Assembly: GCA_015350385.1 (NCBI GenBank)
Contig: WNKI01000001.1
Location: 9,851,118-9,915,117 of the forward strand
DNA from: Aculops lycopersici
Lineage: Eukaryota; Arthropoda; Arachnida; Trombidiformes; Eriophyidae
DNA length: 64,000 nt
Direction of reading: 5' to 3'
The translations under genes and the position numbers were made by a program. Below, one piece after another: positions 32,701 to 43,372 of the stretch; the first letter of the stretch is position 1, and each line of letters opens with the position of its first letter. The notes below the pieces were generated by a model. That model was not told the origin of the DNA. It searched no databases and saw nothing but the letters and a program-made list of their open reading frames with translations.

Positions 32701-35700
32701 AGTGCGACAACACACTAAGCGAGGAAACTACAATGAGAAGGCCGATGGGCAACCGCAGTAAGCTGCAACATCAACAAACCATGCCCACGGCCAACGGTGG
32801 CACAAAGTTTTGCATCAATGACCAGGATGGCCAAGCTAACGTTAAAGCTGCAGCGCCACCGACAAATAGTGAGATTCAGGTGTCCCCATTGGAAGGCTCG
32901 AATAGGAGCAACGCTAAATTCAACGCCAATTCTACAAATGTCGCAGTTGCAGTCGAGGGAGAGGATAATAATTCTAGTCCGCGGCAAGCGAGAGTTCCGG
33001 TTCAGCAGCAACAACAACGGCGCCAGTCATCGACTTCGTCGGTGGCAGCCAGAGCAAGTGCAAACGATTCAATGCGCAATCAGGTTGAGACAAACCAGGA
33101 GTCTGGCCACAATCTTAATGGCCAGGACAATATTAGTGAGGTGAGTCTTTCTTTGCTTATTATAAGCACACATGACTTTCTACGTCGTGGTGCGCTGCAC
33201 TCATGACGCTCCACTTCCGGTCGTTTGCATACGCTGACATCGATCAAACTTTTTCCTCTCTCGCTCTCTCTTAACAGAGACCACAGGTACGTGCTTCCGA
33301 GTCCAGCTCAAAACCGAGGAGGCGGAGCAGTGTCCTTGATGGACGCGAACGCGAGTCTTTGGATGGCCAGCTGCAGCAGCAGTCAACTTTGAGGGGGCAA
33401 CCACAGCAACGAGAGCAGCAATATCAAATGGGCTCGATGCACCGAAGCAACTCGCAGGATAGTAGCTCTTCATCGACAGACACGAGTGAGTAACCTTTCA
33501 AGATTTGATCTCAACAACTTCTATCAAGAGACTTTCGATGAGATGTACCGACTAATTTGAAGGAACTAACAATTTAATTTATGCACACTGCGATCATTCA
33601 GATAGGGTTCTGTTCCAATACTACCTGGGCAAGTTCAAGGAGAGTTTGATGGTGGACAATGGGCTAGGATCTATTGCGTATTCAGGTGAGCAGCAGCAGC
33701 AGCGGTAGTGTTAGTAGCGAGAGAAATAGAACATGTAGCATTAGAAGCAACAAAGACCAACTTATGAACAGTGAGATGAAAGTCAGTAGGTTTGCTTCCT
33801 ACACAAACTGGCTCTGTTGTCAAGGCGACTGATTTTGCCAATCGATTAGCTGGAGCTTGAACTTTTTCTGTCAAACTTCCCCTTCTGTTGCTAGATTTGC
33901 GGCGCGTGCATTCGATCGACGATGTCACACTGACTTCATTCTACACACCTCCACTTGGCTTCCATTTTAGCATCAAAACACAACCACCAGCTCCCACGAT
34001 CTTCATAATAACCACCTGCCAAAAAACAAAAAACTACCTCTCTCTCTCTCTCTAGTCTTACCCTCGGACTCGATCATCTATACGGATTCAGCTCAAGCTT
34101 ACGCGCTGAACAGGCATCAATCGCGATTCCAACAGACGTCATTCGACTACGACACCGACTCAGGTAAATATGCGCGAGAGAATGTGTGAAAGTTTTTGTT
34201 GTTGTTTTCTTAGTAACTTTAGCGCTAGTCTTGAACAAATCGACCCTCTAACTAATCATGTGCTGTCTTATGAACTTGAAATCCTTGCTCTCAGTGGGGA
34301 GAGTTCCAGAGGCTCAATCAAATCCGAAATCAAGGAGTCGCTCCACAGTAAGTCCCAAGATGAGCCTTGGACAACAAGAGAACGAGGAGGAGGTGCCGCC
34401 ACCTCCCCAAAAGTCTGAGCCAAATGGGCTTGATAGACGGAAACTAAAAAGCAAGTCGCATTCAAGTAGTTTGGGCTCCAGGAGATCGCAAGACTCCGAG
34501 CCAAAGCAGCAACTACAACAACAGCAACAGCGGCAACATTCTCTGTCCTCGCGAACCAAGAGCTACGAGCACGAGTCTTCTGATAGTGAGTCGCCATTAA
34601 CTGTGATGGAGGCGCCGCCTCTTGAAGCTAACATGGGTCAAAACAATGAGATCAGGCAAGAGGATGATCCGTTGAACGAGCAGCAGGTGGTTGAGGGCGA
34701 GCGCAGGAAGTCGGTCGGCAGCAGTGGTGGTCAGTCAAAGGCGCGCAAGCAGTCGGTGGTGGAGGAGAGTAAATCAAACAACGAGGAGAATGAATCAGCT
34801 AGACGACAGTCACAGCAGCAGCAGCAAAGGAGAAGTCTCGTCCGCCAAGGTGGCTCGGAGGTTCATCCTTTGGAGAGCGACGCGATTCAGCAACCAGTAC
34901 CGGAAGTGCGAGTTAGAAACGAGGAGGAAGCTCGCCAAGAGGACGAGCAAAGGCGCGAGGGTTCCAGTCGCGATGGACTTGAGAGGCAGTCGACCGTCGA
35001 AGGCTCTACTTCAATCCATTCCTCTTCGCAGGAAGACTCTCTGAAAGGCGAGTCGTCCGCTCGGGGACGGAGTCGGAGATCCAGCCAGCGATCGGGCAAG
35101 AGTCAATCGAAGAGGCAACAGCAACATCAGGATGACGAAGAGGCAGATAGGGAAGTCAGACGGAGGGCTTCGAGGAGTCAACCGCCGTCGCTAACTGGAA
35201 GGTCCTCGACTCACACCCCCCTCGGGCGGAAGTCCAATCACCAGGGAGACAGCAGCCACACCAATCAAGTTACCTATCAAGACAATCACTTCGACCAACT
35301 GCCAAAGTCGCACAAGGTTAGGGCAATATCAGTCTCACCTTCGGTGGCTAGTGGAGTCAACATCAGACACATACTTGAAAATGTTGCCGAAGTTGAGGGT
35401 CCATTCCAAGACTCGAATTTGGCGCTCCGCGTTGCAATGGACGCTCTTGATGGTCCTTGTTGGTCGACGAAAGTTGAGGGAATCCTGGCACTCATCAGAC
35501 TGGCCACCTATCATCAACCACTAGTTGCAGCTCATTCACACGAGATTATAGTCAAGATCGCAAGCGAAACCTCAAATCTTCGCTCAACCGTCGCAAGGTC
35601 GGCGATATTTGCGCTCGGTGACTTCAGCTGCAAGTTAAAGCGACTTGTTGAACCCGACCTCGACATAATGGTCTCGGCACTCCTAGCAAAGTCTAGTGAA

Positions 35701-36117
35701 AACACAGCCTTCATTAGGGACGACATTCGCAAAGCTCTAACTCAAATGGTCGAGAATCTAACAGGCTGGCGGCTGGCCAACTCGCTCCTTCTGCATGGAA
35801 GCAATCACAAGAATGTTCACGTTCGCCGGATGGCCTCCCAATTTGTTGCCTCGTTGGTTGATCGCATGGGCGCGGCCAAGTGTCTGGTTGGCGCGCGAGA
35901 TATCAGCGCCCAATTGATACCTGCCGCCGCAAAGTTTGCCCAAGACAGTTCGCCACATACCAGGTATTATGGCCGCTCAATATTGGCTCGCATTATGCAA
36001 CATGGCGCATTTGATCGTCTGATGAGAAAAACTCTAACACCAAACTTGTACAGAAGCACCTTAGGTATCATGGAGAGTGTCAAGAGACGCGGTCCAGGTG
36101 AGCCACCGCAAGAATGA
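29720..36117 (+). CDS. TOGARAM1: TOG-array microtubule protein, TOGARAM1/crescerin (six exons)
   Basis: Crescerins bind tubulin through TOG domains and regulate axonemal microtubules in cilia. Exons are 29720-32406, 32684-33140, 33278-33485, 33602-33685, 34056-34163 and 34295-36117. All junctions are GT-AG with consistent phases, giving 1788 residues, close to human TOGARAM1. HEAT-type TOG arrays lie at ~40-275, ~525-745 (EALQEIM through SLECIATLAHALG) and ~1535-1775 (GDFSCKLKRLVEPDLDIMVS, AAAKFAQDSSPHTRYYGRSI). The last closely follows the family's C-terminal TOG. Between them is low-complexity Gln/Ser/Arg-rich sequence, including a 14-Gln tract near residue 302. I saw three TOG regions clearly; a fourth, expected from the family, was not resolved in the 750-1500 linker. 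Its 3' end faces dymeclin. Confidence 0.93.
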
Positions 36118-36244
36118 GACGACAGTTTAGAACCGATAGCATCAAATTACAAGTGCCAATAAGTTAACATACATGTCTGATCTCACTTCAAAAAAAACAT
36201 ATATACGTTTGCTAGTTAGTTACATGTGCATATCCAGTAAATAT

Positions 36245-36250
36245 ATTAAA
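36245..36250 (+). promoter_or_regulatory. Probable poly(A) signal (ATTAAA) of TOGARAM1
   Basis: ATTAAA variant 128 nt past the stop. It lies only 75 bp from the dymeclin stop codon on the opposite strand. Confidence 0.4.
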
Positions 36251-36324
36251 GATCCACATCTAAAACCATCAGCTTTTGCTAGGTTTGCTCCAACATCCAA
36301 CTAAAGTATTCGAAGATACATGTT

Positions 36325-38991
36325 CTACAAGTCTTCTTGGTTGAACAGGACAATTTGCTTTGGGTTCCAAAAGATACCTGAGGAGTAATAGATTCTAGTC
36401 CAGATGTATGGAATAAAAAACTCTTCCGGTTGCTCGTCTTCGACATAGTGGAATAATAATCGAGAGTTTGCATTCAAATCTTGAGGCCTGTGATTCCATT
36501 CTCTACTCGACACCCTTATGAGGTCCATGATTTCCTCGACTGAAAGGGATCTCTGATAGGACTCAATCTTCTCGTAGAAATAAGTTAGAATTCTCTCAAT
36601 ATTGATTACCATATTATAGAATGATTGCTGACCCATCAGTAGACTGCTAAATACATGGCGCTTGTAGAGAAGAGTGTAGATCAAATCGGAATTGTGCTCC
36701 AATTGCATGGCTAAGCTATTGTTGATAACTGACAAAATCATGCGTATCACTTCCTCTAGCTGACCAATGTCCTGACGCCCATCATCCATGGATATATTGA
36801 TGTGATCTGTGGTGTGGCTTGAATTGCTACTTGGTGATTGCTGGCTAGCAGGATTAGCTTGTGCTGGAATGGTACTCCCGTTTCCTACTGAACCACCTCC
36901 ACCATTACTCGAAGCCACCTGTTGGGGAGGAATGTTTATGTTGATGGCATTGCCATTTTGCTTGATTTCCTCACCGCTGCTACTCGTTTGCGGGTAAGTG
37001 TAGCTGGGAGGAACCGTTGAGTCCAATTCGATGGAAGAGACATCGTGAAGATCCTGCTTATGTGTATCGGTAGCCAGAGCTCTTGCAAGTGGATTGTCTG
37101 GCGAAGTCAGAACCTTCAAGGTTGGGTGTGTGGGAGGTAGCAAGGGTTTCGTTTGCTCCGGTTTCGTCAGTAGGAAGTATCGTTTTGTTAGACGTTCTAA
37201 TAGTTCTATGATACGTTGGCATACATATGGATGCAACTGATGGAAGTGGTTGGATAGATTTGCTAAAGTTGCATATAGATTGCTGTGCAAGAATTTGTCC
37301 TTGATTCTAAATGTGTTGAATTGGAATGATCGAATTACTATAAGAGTTGTTAGACTACCTAAGGAAATCTCGCTCAGTATCCTGTCTTTGTACCAAGGAA
37401 CTCCTCTAATTATTGCCTTGTGGATAGCTTCATTGAATGATGCTTCTTCACTAAGAATAATGAATATAATCACAACCATATAAACATGATGCGAACCCTT
37501 CTCGATAGAGGTGTACAAGATCTTCAACAATGGCATCACCAGACTACCCAGATCTGAAGATTTGGTAGTCAATATGTATGGCCTAAATATTTTGTTACTA
37601 TGGAGTAGGATGTATAATAGAAGAGCGACTTGATCATTGCTTAAATGCTTGCAAATGGTCTCATATAGCTCACTAAATTCTATCTTGATACTGTTGGACA
37701 TCAGGGCTGACTTTGATGTCATTGCAGTGGCAAGGGCGTCGTTATTTGCATTGTTCATTGCTTGTTGCGGGTCTGCAAGGCTAAATTTTGAATCCTGGCA
37801 AGAGACTATCGCTTCTCTGTAGGGATTTTTCTCTGTTGTATGATGATTAGATAGTATATTTAGAAGTAACAAACTCTGTCTCGCCAAGAGTGGCATGTTA
37901 TCAGCTTCCTCCTCCTCCTGGGTAGCGTAGCCTAATGTGAGAATATTCCACAGGCCAGAAGCAAGACCAATAATTATACTTCCTGTCTCCTGGGGAACAG
38001 GTTGTTGGCGAACAAAATTAGCTAACAATGTCTTGGTCAGTATGAGTGCATGAATGGAACACTTCTTCTGCATCAAACTCTTGTATATATGCAATTTGCT
38101 TGCAGGTGTGCTAGTATACATTTGTATCGATAGTAAGACTAATAAGGCATTAATCGCCTCAACTTGGAGGAGATATGTTGCATCGGTTTGTGGAATATCA
38201 ACAATGATTTCAATAAGTGCGGTTAAAAATTGATCAAACATAACAGGGCCTGAAGTTATATCGGACTTTTTTCCAGTTGAAGTTTGTTGGACGGTAGTTT
38301 GGATTGCTGGTTGAACAGGTGTTGGTGGTGGCATAGTTTGTTGCGCTTGGGATATTTGGTGTGATGTTTGGGGTGGAAGTAGGGTAGCCGATGGCTCACC
38401 TGCTGGTGGCGAAGTTGTTTGCTGTTGCGTAGGACCCACAGAACCGGTAGTTGGATCTGATGGAACTTGGGATTGCAAGTTTGTAGTTGTTTGTGAATCA
38501 ACAGGAGGACTGGTTACCGTTTCTAGGGATGATGGTTGGTTTGGGATGAAACTCGGCGGGACCTGCAGTGGCGCAACCTGAGGCATCGGATCTGAAGTGT
38601 CGATTTTGGCTCGGAAGGAATGAACGAGCTTCTCTTCGCTAACATTCTCGATGTAACTTTTGCATATGGATCTAATTAGGTAGATTGCATTAAATGATTG
38701 GTATAAATAATAAGGATTCGTCGACTGACCACCATGAGACTTGATTCGAGACACACGATCTAGCGCAACACGAACCAGAGAGCCAATGTTGAGGGACTCG
38801 TTGTTGTTCAACGTTAGCCTGACCAAATATGGATCCAAAGTCTTGTCAACAATCTTGGGGTCTTGAACTCGCATAAAATTGAAGGAACAAGAGAGTAGCT
38901 TATACCAGAATTGATTGTCATTGCTATCGATGTGCTCTTGTCCAACAAATTTCTCCATAAACTCATTCTCTCTCAGGTCAATACGCGCCAT
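36325..38991 (-). CDS. DYM: Dymeclin
   Basis: Dymeclin is a peripheral Golgi protein required for Golgi organisation and trafficking; loss in humans causes Dyggve-Melchior-Clausen dysplasia. The 888-residue frame begins at ATG 38991. Near the start, ENEFMEKFVGQEHIDSNDNQFWYKLL parallels the human N-terminus (contiguous part shown here in family order: NEF, FVGQ, ND, FWYKLLS). Conserved helical sequence runs to the C-terminus (YFYEKIESYQRSLSVEEIMD, PYIWTRIYYSSGIFWNPK). Human dymeclin is 669 residues. The excess comes from a Pro/Gln/Thr-rich insert at ~135-245 and a Ser/Asn/Gly-rich insert at ~650-735. The human MG myristoylation start is not visible, so a short 5' exon is possible. The gene is otherwise a single exon. 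Confidence 0.93.
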   Translation of the reverse strand: MARIDLRENEFMEKFVGQEHIDSNDNQFWYKLLSCSFNFMRVQDPKIVDKTLDPYLVRLTLNNNESLNIGSLVRVALDRVSRIKSHGGQSTNPYYLYQSFNAIYLIRSICKSYIENVSEEKLVHSFRAKIDTSDPMPQVAPLQVPPSFIPNQPSSLETVTSPPVDSQTTTNLQSQVPSDPTTGSVGPTQQQTTSPPAGEPSATLLPPQTSHQISQAQQTMPPPTPVQPAIQTTVQQTSTGKKSDITSGPVMFDQFLTALIEIIVDIPQTDATYLLQVEAINALLVLLSIQMYTSTPASKLHIYKSLMQKKCSIHALILTKTLLANFVRQQPVPQETGSIIIGLASGLWNILTLGYATQEEEEADNMPLLARQSLLLLNILSNHHTTEKNPYREAIVSCQDSKFSLADPQQAMNNANNDALATAMTSKSALMSNSIKIEFSELYETICKHLSNDQVALLLYILLHSNKIFRPYILTTKSSDLGSLVMPLLKILYTSIEKGSHHVYMVVIIFIILSEEASFNEAIHKAIIRGVPWYKDRILSEISLGSLTTLIVIRSFQFNTFRIKDKFLHSNLYATLANLSNHFHQLHPYVCQRIIELLERLTKRYFLLTKPEQTKPLLPPTHPTLKVLTSPDNPLARALATDTHKQDLHDVSSIELDSTVPPSYTYPQTSSSGEEIKQNGNAININIPPQQVASSNGGGGSVGNGSTIPAQANPASQQSPSSNSSHTTDHINISMDDGRQDIGQLEEVIRMILSVINNSLAMQLEHNSDLIYTLLYKRHVFSSLLMGQQSFYNMVINIERILTYFYEKIESYQRSLSVEEIMDLIRVSSREWNHRPQDLNANSRLLFHYVEDEQPEEFFIPYIWTRIYYSSGIFWNPKQIVLFNQEDL

Positions 38992-39803
38992 TGCCTCTTC
39001 ATATAATATATTACTGTTTGGATGATAATGATCTGGAATGAGGATACATCCAGTGTAGGTGTAATAATATCAAGTTTATGATAACCAAACCTGAGAGAAT
39101 GGCATCTCGGATTAAATATTCAAGTTATCACTGCAGTAAGGTCTGCTGCGATTACGAATGTTCTCATATTCCTCAATGAGTGCAAAAAGTACAGCTCATT
39201 CCGCTTGACGAGTTACACACACCGAGTGAGTTGCAGTAGAAGCGGGAGCATCAGAGTCACTAACGAACATGGCATAAAAACCACATGACCTCACTAGAGT
39301 GGACCCATTGTTCCGGGGTTACAAATTATGACAGGTCGTACAACTGCCCTAGAGGGTCTTGTTGGGCTAAGGAATGAAATTAATGATTCTTATGAATTTA
39401 TCATCATACTCCGAAACGTTAATGATTTAAATTGTTGGGAAAGCGAGGTATGATAGTCCTACGTTAGTTCTCCCCTCCCTTTGAACGAACTTGGTCATCG
39501 ATACCATGTGATCCATAAGAGTCCCCAGAGAATTAGAATGGAGGATTCTCTTGAAACTGGCGGGTTCTAATGGAGATCCAACCAGGACAATATGATTTTG
39601 ACAAGCCATCTTGGCCAGATGACATCTATGGTATGCATCGCTTCTTAAAATGGTCCTCGCCATGCGCGTGTTTTCTCGAGATAAAAACTTGTTATTGCAA
39701 AACAAACTAACATTATCGTTGCCCTAAATTCAAATACTATTCCTTGTTTTGCGTCATTTGTCTGAAATAAGAGTTTATAGACACTCTCTTAGTCAATTAT
39801 AAC
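38992..39803. other. Divergent gap between dymeclin and the 121-residue membrane protein gene
   Basis: An 812-bp head-to-head interval that probably contains both promoters. A 92-codon minus-strand frame at 39427-39705 starts at TTG and matches no family. No TATA box is obvious. Confidence 0.4.
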
Positions 39804-40169
39804 ATGGAGGGACGCACTAAGCCACCGATCGCGGATATGCCATTCGATACCCACCCAAAGATAAAAGAATTTTGGGGAACGCCCATACCAAAGCTCATTA
39901 TGAAGATTTCGGTGTACGGTCTTGGTACCATCCTGACTCTATCTGCTCTGAACATATATTTTACGAGAAATGACAGAACATTATATGGGTTTGATATTAT
40001 ACCTACAAAAGATGAGTTGAAGCAGATGCATCTAAAAAGAGAAGCCGCTGGAAGAATTGTTCCTCTGTTTAATGAAAACCGAAGTATCGGCCTCGAGGGA
40101 CCAAATCTAGCGATAACTACGAATGTCAAGTCTTCGATTGATGACACAGTTACCCACCGACCTTCTTAG
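39804..40169 (+). CDS. Small single-pass membrane protein, function unknown
   Basis: 121 residues from an ATG. One hydrophobic segment at ~30-53 (KLIMKISVYGLGTILTLSAL) is flanked by a Pro-rich N-terminus and a charged C-terminus. There is no cleavable signal peptide. Its size and single membrane span resemble small mitochondrial inner-membrane proteins, but I recognise no family. It has good coding character and a compact intergenic setting: 812 bp from dymeclin head-to-head, and convergent with the dynein roadblock gene (stop codons 40169 and 40382). Confidence 0.6.
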   Translation: MEGRTKPPIADMPFDTHPKIKEFWGTPIPKLIMKISVYGLGTILTLSALNIYFTRNDRTLYGFDIIPTKDELKQMHLKREAAGRIVPLFNENRSIGLEGPNLAITTNVKSSIDDTVTHRPS

Positions 40170-40254
40170 TTGAAATGTTTGCGAACTTTCTCCTGTACCA
40201 ATCAGCAGAGAGTTCCAAAGATACAAGTCATTATCATCATGTTATAGAGATAAA

Positions 40255-40260
40255 TTTATT
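40255..40260 (-). promoter_or_regulatory. Poly(A) signal of the dynein roadblock gene
   Basis: TTTATT on the plus strand, AATAAA on the minus strand, about 120 nt past the stop codon and 86 bp from the convergent gene's stop. Confidence 0.55.
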
Positions 40261-40381
40261 AGTTATAAACAAAATAACAAATTTTAGATACAGATTTTTG
40301 TAAATGTTCGCCGGATTGTGAGTCTACATCTCCTCTAGCCCTTGCTTAGTCAGTTAGTTCTCTTCAAAAACTAGATCCAGA

Positions 40382-40669
40382 TCATGCCACAGACTCATCG
40401 GCAGGGTTCAAAAGTGCAACCAACATGTACTCCTTGTCAGGTACGACTAGATATTCGCACTTTTTCGTCTTGATCTTCAGAAATGTAAGCTCATCGTTCT
40501 CTTTGAAGGCAGCTCGACAGTTATCAATGACCTGGATCATATTGGTCATTTGTTTGGCAACATCCTCGCTTGAGGATCGTATGATTAGATTATCCTTGTT
40601 TATGACCACCAAGTCCACCACATTTTTGCTGGCCTTCTTGACGCGCTCAAACGCCTCATTAGTCTCCAT
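40382..40669 (-). CDS. DYNLRB: Dynein light chain roadblock-type
   Basis: Roadblock/LC7 light chains dimerise and bind the dynein intermediate chain in cytoplasmic and ciliary dynein. The 95-residue frame matches the family length (~96). It shows the conserved pattern VVDLVVINKDNLIIRSS in the first half and ELTFLKIKTKKCEYLVVPDK plus EYMLVALLNP in the second. It is more diverged than usual at the N-terminus. The start ATG is followed by a plausible first helix (NEAFERVKKASKN). Single exon. The divergent neighbour at 41083 is 413 bp away. Confidence 0.9.
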   Translation of the reverse strand: METNEAFERVKKASKNVVDLVVINKDNLIIRSSSEDVAKQMTNMIQVIDNCRAAFKENDELTFLKIKTKKCEYLVVPDKEYMLVALLNPADESVA

Positions 40670-40796
40670 GTTTAGATTGATATGGGTTCCTTGGTTAAGA
40701 TCTACTCCGACAATCTAATGTCTAATATTGATATCTTTTCGCCATCACCTAGAATAGCAATTAGGAACTTGGTTCATCTTTGATAACCTAATAACT

Positions 40797-41048
40797 TCAA
40801 CATCCAAATGTGTGGCTGTGGCCTAGTTTTTGTTTTGATGCGGCATCAAACACAAGAAGGGAATTGCCCATCGAACTGTTTGGATTTTTCGCAGACTGCA
40901 GCAGGCTAACGAAATAAATGACATTTGGTCCTGCAGGAAAAAAATCCACATGTAACGAGAAGCACGTTGAAATGTACACGCCAAACATTGGCGCCTCTCG
41001 GAGTAGCAACCATATATCCTTATACCCACCAGACAAGAAATGATCCAT
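40797..41048 (-). CDS. Possible small protein, unknown
   Basis: An 83-codon ATG-started frame between the roadblock gene and the 249-residue gene, with its start only 34 bp from the opposing ATG at 41083. The residue mix (FFPAGPNVIYFVSLLQ, NSLLVFDAASKQ) looks protein-like, but no domain is recognised and no promoter or poly(A) signal was found. It may be part of an unannotated spliced gene or chance. Confidence 0.2.
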   Translation of the reverse strand: MDHFLSGGYKDIWLLLREAPMFGVYISTCFSLHVDFFPAGPNVIYFVSLLQSAKNPNSSMGNSLLVFDAASKQKLGHSHTFGC

Positions 41049-41082
41049 TTAGCAATAGCTCAAATGAAAAGCACCATAAATT

Positions 41083-41832
41083 ATGGAAAAACTAGATGAA
41101 CTATTCAGTCAGTTAGACGATTGGTTCACTGACATAACGTTAGGCGAACCGATTAGTCAGTTCGCGCTCGAGAATGAGGATATCAACAACCAGAATCCAA
41201 CGAGCCGCCCAAACCCATCGACCTTGGTTAAAACTCAGAGCAATAAAAGGAAACCAGCGAGACAGGTTAGAGCGAATAGCCAAAGACAACGAAGGACAGA
41301 CAACAAGAACTCGTTGGACTCGTTGACGAGAGATCTAGAAGAATTACTGGAGAAAGGCGACATTGATCTATTATCGGAAAAAGTCGAGGCGGGACCTGAA
41401 ACTTTTATGCACGAAGTCTATTCGGATGACGATGAAACTTTACTTGATGACACTGTTGGCCATTGTTGCACCCTATCTAAACCAGCGAAACTAAGCCACT
41501 ATTACCATCCAGTTGTTATAAATCACATGGACGACGATAGTTGTGATACGAGAATTGACGCGGCGCGCAATGTAGAGATGGAAGAGGAAAACAACCAAAG
41601 AATTTTCACAGTACCACCACCTGATCATGACTACATCCCTAGATTATCAAAATCAAGACCTCTAAGTTCGAACAATACACTTATAAAATCACAGAATCAG
41701 CGTAGGAATAGGACGGTGATTGCAGCTAGCATGATGGCACCCCCGCCCTCTTGCGTCCTAAATATGGAGGCCCTCAAGAGGTTTGCACGTTTTTCAGATC
41801 GAATTGAAATGCTCACAAAAATTGAATCATAA
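41083..41832 (+). CDS. Acidic, low-complexity protein of unknown function
   Basis: 249 residues from an ATG, uninterrupted. The N-terminus (MEKLDELFSQLDDWFTDITL) is predicted amphipathic. It is followed by an Arg/Lys/Asn/Gln-rich basic patch at ~45-75 that could be a nuclear localisation signal, acidic blocks (SDDDETLLDD, HMDDDS, EMEEENNQ), and a C-terminal helix (MEALKRFARFSDRIEMLTKI). No domain is recognised. Head-to-head with the roadblock gene and convergent with HGD (stop codons 100 bp apart). It is probably a real gene, given length, ATG and spacing. Confidence 0.6.
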   Translation: MEKLDELFSQLDDWFTDITLGEPISQFALENEDINNQNPTSRPNPSTLVKTQSNKRKPARQVRANSQRQRRTDNKNSLDSLTRDLEELLEKGDIDLLSEKVEAGPETFMHEVYSDDDETLLDDTVGHCCTLSKPAKLSHYYHPVVINHMDDDSCDTRIDAARNVEMEEENNQRIFTVPPPDHDYIPRLSKSRPLSSNNTLIKSQNQRRNRTVIAASMMAPPPSCVLNMEALKRFARFSDRIEMLTKIES

Positions 41833-41932
41833 ATTTATATTATATAGCACCTGTCATTTGAATGATCATATCATACAGATTGAACACACGATTTTAGTTA
41901 TTTTCGCAGGCGTGATCAGAACCGCCACAGAT

Positions 41933-43372
41933 TCAACTGAACGCTAGATCCTCTAAACCCTTCCAACATTCGTGATAGTCTTCGTCAACATTTTCTTTGA
42001 ACGCCCAATCGGTGAGCTTTAGGGAGAGTGACGTTTCAAACATGAAAGCCATGGTTCCATCAGCAACTCGTTTCGGTACACTAGTGTCCTGTTTAGATGC
42101 CATCTTGAAACACTCTACATCCGGTCCGTGTGGTAGCATCGACTGATGTAGCGATCCTCCACCCGGGGCAAACTTGTCGCTCTTTGCTTGATACTGGCCC
42201 TTGATAAGACCCATGAACTCAGTCATGCAATTTCTATGATAATAAGGCGGCCTGAAGGTGCCACTGGCACACTCCCAGCGAGGCGGGAATATGACAAAGT
42301 CAGCCAACGCCGTGCCTGGCTTGCCATGCGAAGGACATGTCAATACTGTGAAGATGGATGGATCTGGATGGTCAACACTAACTGAGTTGACACTAACAAA
42401 TTTGTCAAGATTATACTTGTAGGGCGTGTAGTTTCCAAACCAAGCGGCAACGTCCCAGGGAGTGTAGTTTTGCTTAGCTTGGAACAACTCATTTCTAAAT
42501 TTCAGTATAATCTCATAGCCACCATCGGACTTGTTACTGATATTCTCACTATCCACCCAAGCTGTTGGAGTTTGGAAGTCTCGAGGGTTTGCGAGACAAT
42601 TGGCTCCGATCGGTCCCAAATATGGCAGCTCAAAATGGTTGCCTTTGACCTCAAGCACATAACCTCTAATGAACTTGTTGTCGCAATCTACCTTGAACTT
42701 CATTCCCTGTTGAATGACAACAATTTCATTTGGCTTTACAACTAATCGGCCGAACTCTGTGGTGATCCAAAGTGTTCCCTCTTGGGGTACTATAAGGAAG
42801 TCCCCGTCAGAGTTAACAAAGCAGCTATTTTCCATGTCACGATTGGCCAGGTAGATATGGATGGTTATGGATACTGCCGATGAGCCAGACTCGTCCGAGT
42901 AAAGTAGAGTCTTGAGACCCTCTACGAAGTTGTAGTTCTTTGTGGTGTCCATCTCGAATGGGGACCAACGCTTTTGGTTTGGGTCGGTCCATCCCTCAAG
43001 GGCCATATAGTTGTTGCCGAACCAGGGAACGAATGGCTCGTGACAGACAGATGGACGATGGCGATATAGCCAACTGTTATCAATGTGAAGGGTGAGTATG
43101 AGATTAGGTTGATGGTTGGTTAAGATAAATTTAAATCCATGTGCTACATATTATGACCAAACTTGAAATACTCACCTTCTCTTGTTATGACCTCTCGGAG
43201 CAGTGAAAGCCGAACCGGAAAGTTGCTCGGCGAACAGGTTGAAGTTACATTTTTGAGGATTAATACAATCTCTTGGTATCGCGCCTTTGTATTCGGGCGC
43301 CTCAGACTCAAACTCGTTTCCGAATCCGGTCAAGTAGGTGAGCTCCTCTGTCCAGACGTTAGACGTAGCCAT
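41933..43372 (-). CDS. HGD: Homogentisate 1,2-dioxygenase (two exons)
   Basis: This non-heme iron enzyme opens the homogentisate ring to maleylacetoacetate, the third step of tyrosine catabolism. Exons are 43372-43176 and 43073-41933 (minus strand). The 102-bp GT-AG intron is spliced at AG|T, giving [12 protein letters not shown] as in the family. The protein is 445 residues, the same length as human HGD. Iron ligands are seen as [14 protein letters not shown] (His and Glu) and MLPHGPD (His). Other hallmarks are [14 protein letters not shown] near the start, [11 protein letters not shown] and [16 protein letters not shown] chose MATSNVW as the start because it gives the family N-terminus; an upstream in-frame start exists but adds 31 unlike residues. 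HPPD is divergent, 951 bp away. Confidence 0.97.

Noticed and set aside
39427..39705. 92-codon minus-strand frame upstream of dymeclin
   Set aside because: Starts at TTG, matches no family and sits in a divergent promoter region.
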